Assembly: GCA_015487825.1 (NCBI GenBank)
Contig: WFOZ01001029.1
Location: forward strand, 1 to 8,998
Length of the DNA stretch: 8,998 bases
Direction of reading: 5' to 3'
DNA from: Planctomycetaceae bacterium
GTDB lineage: Bacteria; Planctomycetota; Planctomycetia; Planctomycetales; Planctomycetaceae
In this document: piece by piece, positions 6,886-8,998 of the stretch
Position numbering within the stretch: position 1 is the first letter of the stretch
Layout of the letters: each line of letters begins with the position of its first letter
Program-made: the position numbers and the translations under genes
The notes under the pieces: model-generated
The model's input: the letters and a program-made list of their open reading frames with translations, nothing else
Database searches by the model: none
What the model was told of the DNA's origin: nothing

Positions 6886-7077
6886 TCATCCATTCGCGGT
6901 AACGCTCCAAGCCCGATTTGATCCGCTCAAATGGAGGCGGTGTCCACTTTTGAGCAGAATTCCGAATCGTACGGCTATTCCGATTACGCAGCATAAGGGC
7001 AGTAGATAGCCCGTGACAGCAACAATATATAGGCAATTTGCAAAAGATAGAGACGCATTCTGGACGAAACTGACCAT
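6886..7077 (-). CDS. Possible small membrane protein, unknown
   Basis: A 63-codon frame begins with ATG at 7077 and is preceded by GAGGAAGG (7089-7082) at good spacing, the best Shine-Dalgarno match in the window. Residues about 11-43 are strongly hydrophobic (FANCLYIVAVTGYLLPLCC, then VIGIAVRFGILL), enough for one or two membrane passes, followed by a short basic tail. I recognise no family. The other minus frame (about 7036-6815) becomes more protein-like just where this one loses character (KWTPPPFERIKSGLERYREW), which could mean a frameshifted gene with a longer tail, or coincidence. It would precede the isomerase gene by about 140 bases on the same strand. Coding bias is not visible, so the call stays weak. 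Confidence 0.33.
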   Translation of the reverse strand: MVSFVQNASLSFANCLYIVAVTGYLLPLCCVIGIAVRFGILLKSGHRLHLSGSNRAWSVTANG

Positions 7078-7170
7078 GACACCTTCCTCGGAGAACAGGT
7101 GTTATGAGTCAGTTGGGGTATATGAAGGGATTGAATAACAGTACCTCTGATCAGTAATTATCATGGAGAA

Positions 7171-7197
7171 GCTGGCGATTCATTCGAATCAGCCGGT
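7171..7197 (+). promoter_or_regulatory. Hairpin in the YTV gene leader just before the ribosome binding site
   Basis: GATTC (7177-7181) pairs with GAATC (7186-7190) around an ATTC loop, GGC (7174-7176) pairs with GCC (7192-7194) past a single bulged A, and three outer pairs (two of them G-U) extend the stem to 7171/7197. It ends nine bases before GAGGG (7206-7210), which itself lies nine bases before ATG 7220. A stem in this position could protect the mRNA 5' end or affect loading; that is inference. Confidence 0.4.
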
Positions 7198-7219
7198 ACA
7201 GCATTGAGGGACAAGAGTT

Positions 7220-8602
7220 ATGAAATCAGCAGCCTGGATACCGGTCGCTGCCGTTGCATTGTTGTTAAGTGCAATAGGCCAGCAGGCTGAAGCCGCTTAT
7301 TGCGGGGCGGACAGCTACAATTGCTGTCCGACAGAAACATGTGGGAACTGGGGACGATTTGGAATCGCCCGTCGATGTTGCAAGCCTAAAACTCGCATCG
7401 TCAAAGATATTGTCTGGGAACAAAAGGAATACTGTTGCCCGGTTACCGTTTACGATACCTGCTGCAAAACTGTCGCTGTGCCTTGCACTCGAACTGTTTA
7501 CAAAACCTGCTATCGTAGAGAAAACTACACGGTTTGCCGTCCTGTTTATAAAACGTGTTACCGCACGGTTTGCCAGACAGTCAAGCGACCGGTTTACAAA
7601 ACGTGTTACCGCACCGTGACCTGCAAAGTACGCAAACCTGTCTATCGTACCTGCTACCGGGATCACTGTTACACGGTTTGCCGACCTGTCACAAAAACAT
7701 GCTACCGCAAGGTTTGTTACACGGTTAACCGACCGGTTTACAAAACCTGCTACCGTACTGTCTGCTGCACCGCCTACAAAACACGTACGCGAACCTGCTA
7801 CCGTGATGTTTGTTACACCGTCTGCAAACCAGTCACTACGACTAAATGGGTCGATGTCTGCTCCGGTGAGTGGAAAACTGTTCGTGAACGCATCCCCGGC
7901 TGCCGATCAACTCAAGTCAAAAGAGGATGTGGAAGCTGGAAATGGAATCCATGTACATGCAAATGCGAGTACACACCTGGCTGCTGCACTGTCGAAAAAG
8001 TTCGCTGCCCACCACAGGTTATCTGTCGTAAGGTCTGGTGCCCTAAAGTGGTCAAGAAAAAAGTCTGTTGCACCACTTACGTTACCTGTGTCAAAACACG
8101 CCGCGTTCCTTATACAACCTGCGAGCGAATTCCATACACAGTCAAACGTCGGGTTCCTTACACAACCTGTCACTTCGTCAAAGAATGCCGCACCCGCTGT
8201 GTTCCTTACACAACTTGCCACATGGTTCGTGAAACCAAACGATGCCGTGTTCCTTACACAACCTGTCACTACGTGACACGATGCATCACCAAGCGTGTTC
8301 CTTACACAACCTGCTCCTGGAGATGCGAAACCGTCAAACGACGTATTCCTTACACAACCTGTAAAATGGTGAAAGAATGCCGTACCCGTATGGTCCCTTA
8401 CACCACCTGTCACAGAGTTTGTGAAACACGATATGTCACAAAAACAACATGCGTGCCTCGTACCATCATGGTAAAACGAACCAAGTGCGTGCCACGAGTT
8501 GTCAGACGCCGTGTCTGTTGCGATCCCTGCCAGACAGCTTGCTGTCCGGACAACTGCACCGATGGGTGCACAGACGGATGCAATGAAGGTTGTACTAAAT
8601 AA
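7220..8602 (+). CDS. Exported cysteine-rich YTV/VPYTTC tandem-repeat protein, probable planctomycete cell-wall component
   Basis: This 460-residue protein has a signal peptide (MKSAAWIPVAAVALLLSAIG, cleavage about residue 26, AEA|AY), so it is exported. I count about 67 Cys (near 15%), plus many Arg, Lys, Tyr, Thr and Val. Residues 93-204 are seven units of exactly 16 residues with core V-Y-K-T-C-Y-R. Residues 205-294 are a non-periodic Cys-rich bridge with paired cysteines. Residues 295-405 are seven more 16-residue units with core R-V-P-Y-T-T-C, then a decayed eighth (VTKTTC). The tail has CC pairs and three four-residue repeats (TDGC, TDGC, NEGC; 447-458). Proteins with YTV-type motifs are known as abundant Cys-rich cell-wall proteins in Rhodopirellula and relatives; a disulfide-linked structural role is inferred from this. 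ATG 7220 has GAGGG nine bases upstream. It stands alone, with its own terminator. No enzymatic motif is visible. Confidence 0.92.
   Translation: MKSAAWIPVAAVALLLSAIGQQAEAAYCGADSYNCCPTETCGNWGRFGIARRCCKPKTRIVKDIVWEQKEYCCPVTVYDTCCKTVAVPCTRTVYKTCYRRENYTVCRPVYKTCYRTVCQTVKRPVYKTCYRTVTCKVRKPVYRTCYRDHCYTVCRPVTKTCYRKVCYTVNRPVYKTCYRTVCCTAYKTRTRTCYRDVCYTVCKPVTTTKWVDVCSGEWKTVRERIPGCRSTQVKRGCGSWKWNPCTCKCEYTPGCCTVEKVRCPPQVICRKVWCPKVVKKKVCCTTYVTCVKTRRVPYTTCERIPYTVKRRVPYTTCHFVKECRTRCVPYTTCHMVRETKRCRVPYTTCHYVTRCITKRVPYTTCSWRCETVKRRIPYTTCKMVKECRTRMVPYTTCHRVCETRYVTKTTCVPRTIMVKRTKCVPRVVRRRVCCDPCQTACCPDNCTDGCTDGCNEGCTK
7496..7831 (+). repeat. N-terminal 48-bp coding repeats (seven units, triplet higher-order pattern)
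   Basis: Units start at 7496, 7544, 7592, 7640, 7688, 7736 and 7784, each exactly 48 bases (16 codons), encoding the core V-Y-K-T-C-Y-R. The second half of the unit recurs every third unit: units 1, 4 and 7 end YTVC(R/K)P, units 2 and 5 end TV(K/N)RP, and units 3 and 6 carry (T/C)C at the matching place. The real evolutionary unit may therefore be 144 bp. Confidence 0.8.
8102..8434 (+). repeat. C-terminal 48-bp coding repeats (seven units, quartet higher-order pattern)
   Basis: The VPYTTC codons begin at 8105, 8153, 8201, 8249, 8297, 8345 and 8393, a strict 48-base spacing, with the nucleotide core GTTCCTTACACAACCTG nearly unchanged in all. Linkers recur every fourth unit: TVKRR in units 1 and 5, VKECRTR in 2 and 6, and HxVxET in 3 and 7. 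The VKECRTR linkers match at 18 of 21 bases. This points to duplication of a four-unit, 192-bp block (8102-8293 to 8294 onward). Confidence 0.8.
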
Positions 8603-8671
8603 TTGAAACGGCAACCAACCTGAAAGTGAAAGCGGTCAGATTGCCGATAAGACGACATAGGACTGACTCAG

Positions 8672-8700
8672 GCAGACTCGGTCAAGATGGTCGGGTCTGC
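8672..8700 (+). other. Twelve-pair hairpin in the YTV 3' untranslated region
   Basis: GCAGACTCGGTC (8672-8683) pairs along its full length with GGTCGGGTCTGC (8689-8700) around an AAGAT loop. Three of the twelve pairs are G-U, which form only in plus-strand RNA (they become A-C on the other strand), so the structure belongs to the YTV transcript. No T tract follows, so it is not a terminator. Confidence 0.5.
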
Positions 8701-8776
8701 TCATTAAAACAGATTGGCCTGTCTCCATCATCGGGAAACAGAAACCACAATAATAAAATGTCTCTCTCGTCTCCTT

Positions 8777-8811
8777 AGAGGGCCGTGCTTGTTGCACGGC
8801 CCTCTTTTTTT
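8777..8811 (+). terminator. Strong intrinsic terminator of the YTV gene
   Basis: AGAGGGCCGTGC (8777-8788) and GCACGGCCCTCT (8794-8805) form a perfect 12-bp GC-rich stem with a TTGTT loop, followed directly by seven T residues (8805-8811). It works for plus-strand transcription only, since no A tract precedes it. It lies 174 bases after the YTV stop codon and is the only obvious terminator of that transcript. Confidence 0.92.
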
Positions 8812-8832
8812 ATCAACAGCTCCCCTCCCCCG

Positions 8833-8998
8833 GTAGGACTCGAAGGACAGGGAAAACCGTCTATACATTCCGAAATATCATTGGCAGGCGGTGCAAAATG
8901 CGGTGCATGTGATGGAGAGTTGTTGCAATTGGTGAATGCCTGGCCTGAGCTTTCAAGAGAAATCAAGACTGCAATTCTTTCGCTGCTTTCTTCGCATC
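8833..8998 (+). pseudogene. Integrase-tail-like open frame, no start visible, continues past the window
   Basis: After the terminator a plus frame stays open to the window end. It reads VGLEGQGKPS, then a Gly/Ala/Cys stretch, then DGELLQLVNAWPELS and KTAILSLLSS. The DxxLxxxxxAWPxLxxxIxxxIxxL pattern after a GGA-type linker is one I associate with C-terminal tails of site-specific integrase reading frames in planctomycetes. There is no start codon with a ribosome binding site: the frame opens inside the terminator hairpin (a stop lies at 8776-8778). It may therefore be a detached tail or remnant. The stretch CGGTAGGACTCGAA (8831-8844) resembles the T-arm of a reverse-strand tRNA, but its stem does not pair, so I do not call a tRNA. 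This is recall of a pattern, not a search result. Confidence 0.35.

Larger units (their letters stand above)
6745..7219. other. Divergent intergenic region between the isomerase and the YTV gene
   Basis: This 475-base gap separates minus-strand genes from the plus-strand YTV gene and must contain both promoters. It holds the AGGAGA of the isomerase gene (6758-6753), one possible small membrane ORF (6886-7077, minus), and the YTV leader with a hairpin (7171-7197) and GAGGG (7206-7210) nine bases before its ATG. I found no convincing -35/-10 pair on the plus strand: TTGAAT (7131-7136) and TATCAT (7159-7164) are 22 bases apart, too far for a standard promoter. Other frames here look like chance. 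Confidence 0.5.

Noticed and set aside
7265..7666. 133-codon minus-strand frame opposite the start of the YTV gene
   Set aside because: It is an antisense shadow created by the repeated codons, with no start signal.
7803..8276. 157-codon plus frame inside the YTV gene
   Set aside because: It is a +1-type shadow frame of the repeat region, fully contained in the better supported gene.
7496..8434. CRISPR-like regular spacing of short repeats
   Set aside because: The 48-base periodicity is coding, in frame, with diverged cores; there are no unique spacers, no leader and no cas genes.
7907..8614. 235-codon minus-strand frame opposite the YTV gene
   Set aside because: Its GCVRNT-type repeats are the antisense image of the VPYTTC codons; the plus frame has signal peptide, ribosome binding site and terminator.
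8826..8850. Reverse-strand tRNA suggested by GGACTCGAA
   Set aside because: The flanking bases cannot form the T stem and no anticodon arm or acceptor partner is visible.
8775..8966. 63-codon minus frame past the terminator
   Set aside because: It begins and ends without signals and runs through the terminator stem; the plus frame there has the recognisable AWP pattern.

Overview
The window looks like chromosomal DNA of a planctomycete, probably of the Gimesia/Rubinisphaera type. The main reasons are a secreted, extremely cysteine-rich repeat protein of the YTV/VPYTTC kind known from planctomycete cell walls, a secreted BNR/sialidase-like protein next to a sugar isomerase-type TIM barrel, weak or absent Shine-Dalgarno sites on several genes, and small interspersed palindromic repeats. 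Base composition is roughly balanced. The taxonomic call rests on family resemblance only.

Layout. Bases 1-459 hold the C-terminal end of an unidentified gene (2-100) and a gene-poor repeat zone: a 14-bp tandem repeat with hairpins (106-163) and a pair of inverted REP-like palindromes (299-433). A small membrane lipid kinase (dgkA type, 460-858, +) follows. From 883 to 6744 every gene lies on the minus strand. Read in transcription order they are a TIM-barrel sugar isomerase/epimerase (6744-5923), a secreted BNR-repeat sialidase-like protein (from 5892 to 4687), a two-TM channel with RCK domains (about 4614 to 3565), a Nudix hydrolase (3427-3023), the tRNA methyltransferase TrmL (3010-2525), and an exported TPR protein (2325-883) with its own likely promoter. 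Gaps are short in the first three and between Nudix and trmL, so they could form two operons or one long transcript.

Bases 6745-7219 separate the minus-strand block from a plus-strand gene. This gap contains one possible small membrane ORF with a strong ribosome binding site (7077-6886, -) and the leader of the next gene. That gene, 7220-8602, is the outstanding feature: a 460-residue exported protein with about 67 cysteines, built from two blocks of seven 16-residue units. The N-terminal block repeats as triplets of units and the C-terminal block as quartets. It is followed by a 174-base 3' region with a long hairpin and a textbook intrinsic terminator (8777-8811). The last 170 bases resemble the C-terminal tail of planctomycete integrase reading frames.

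How the genes work together: the isomerase and the secreted BNR protein plausibly serve breakdown of an external carbohydrate. TrmL, Nudix and DgkA are housekeeping (tRNA wobble modification, nucleotide-pool cleaning, lipid-carrier recycling). The YTV protein is a cell-envelope structural protein. The channel gene is notable because its selectivity filter departs strongly from the potassium consensus. I see no defence system, CRISPR array, rRNA or functional tRNA in the window.
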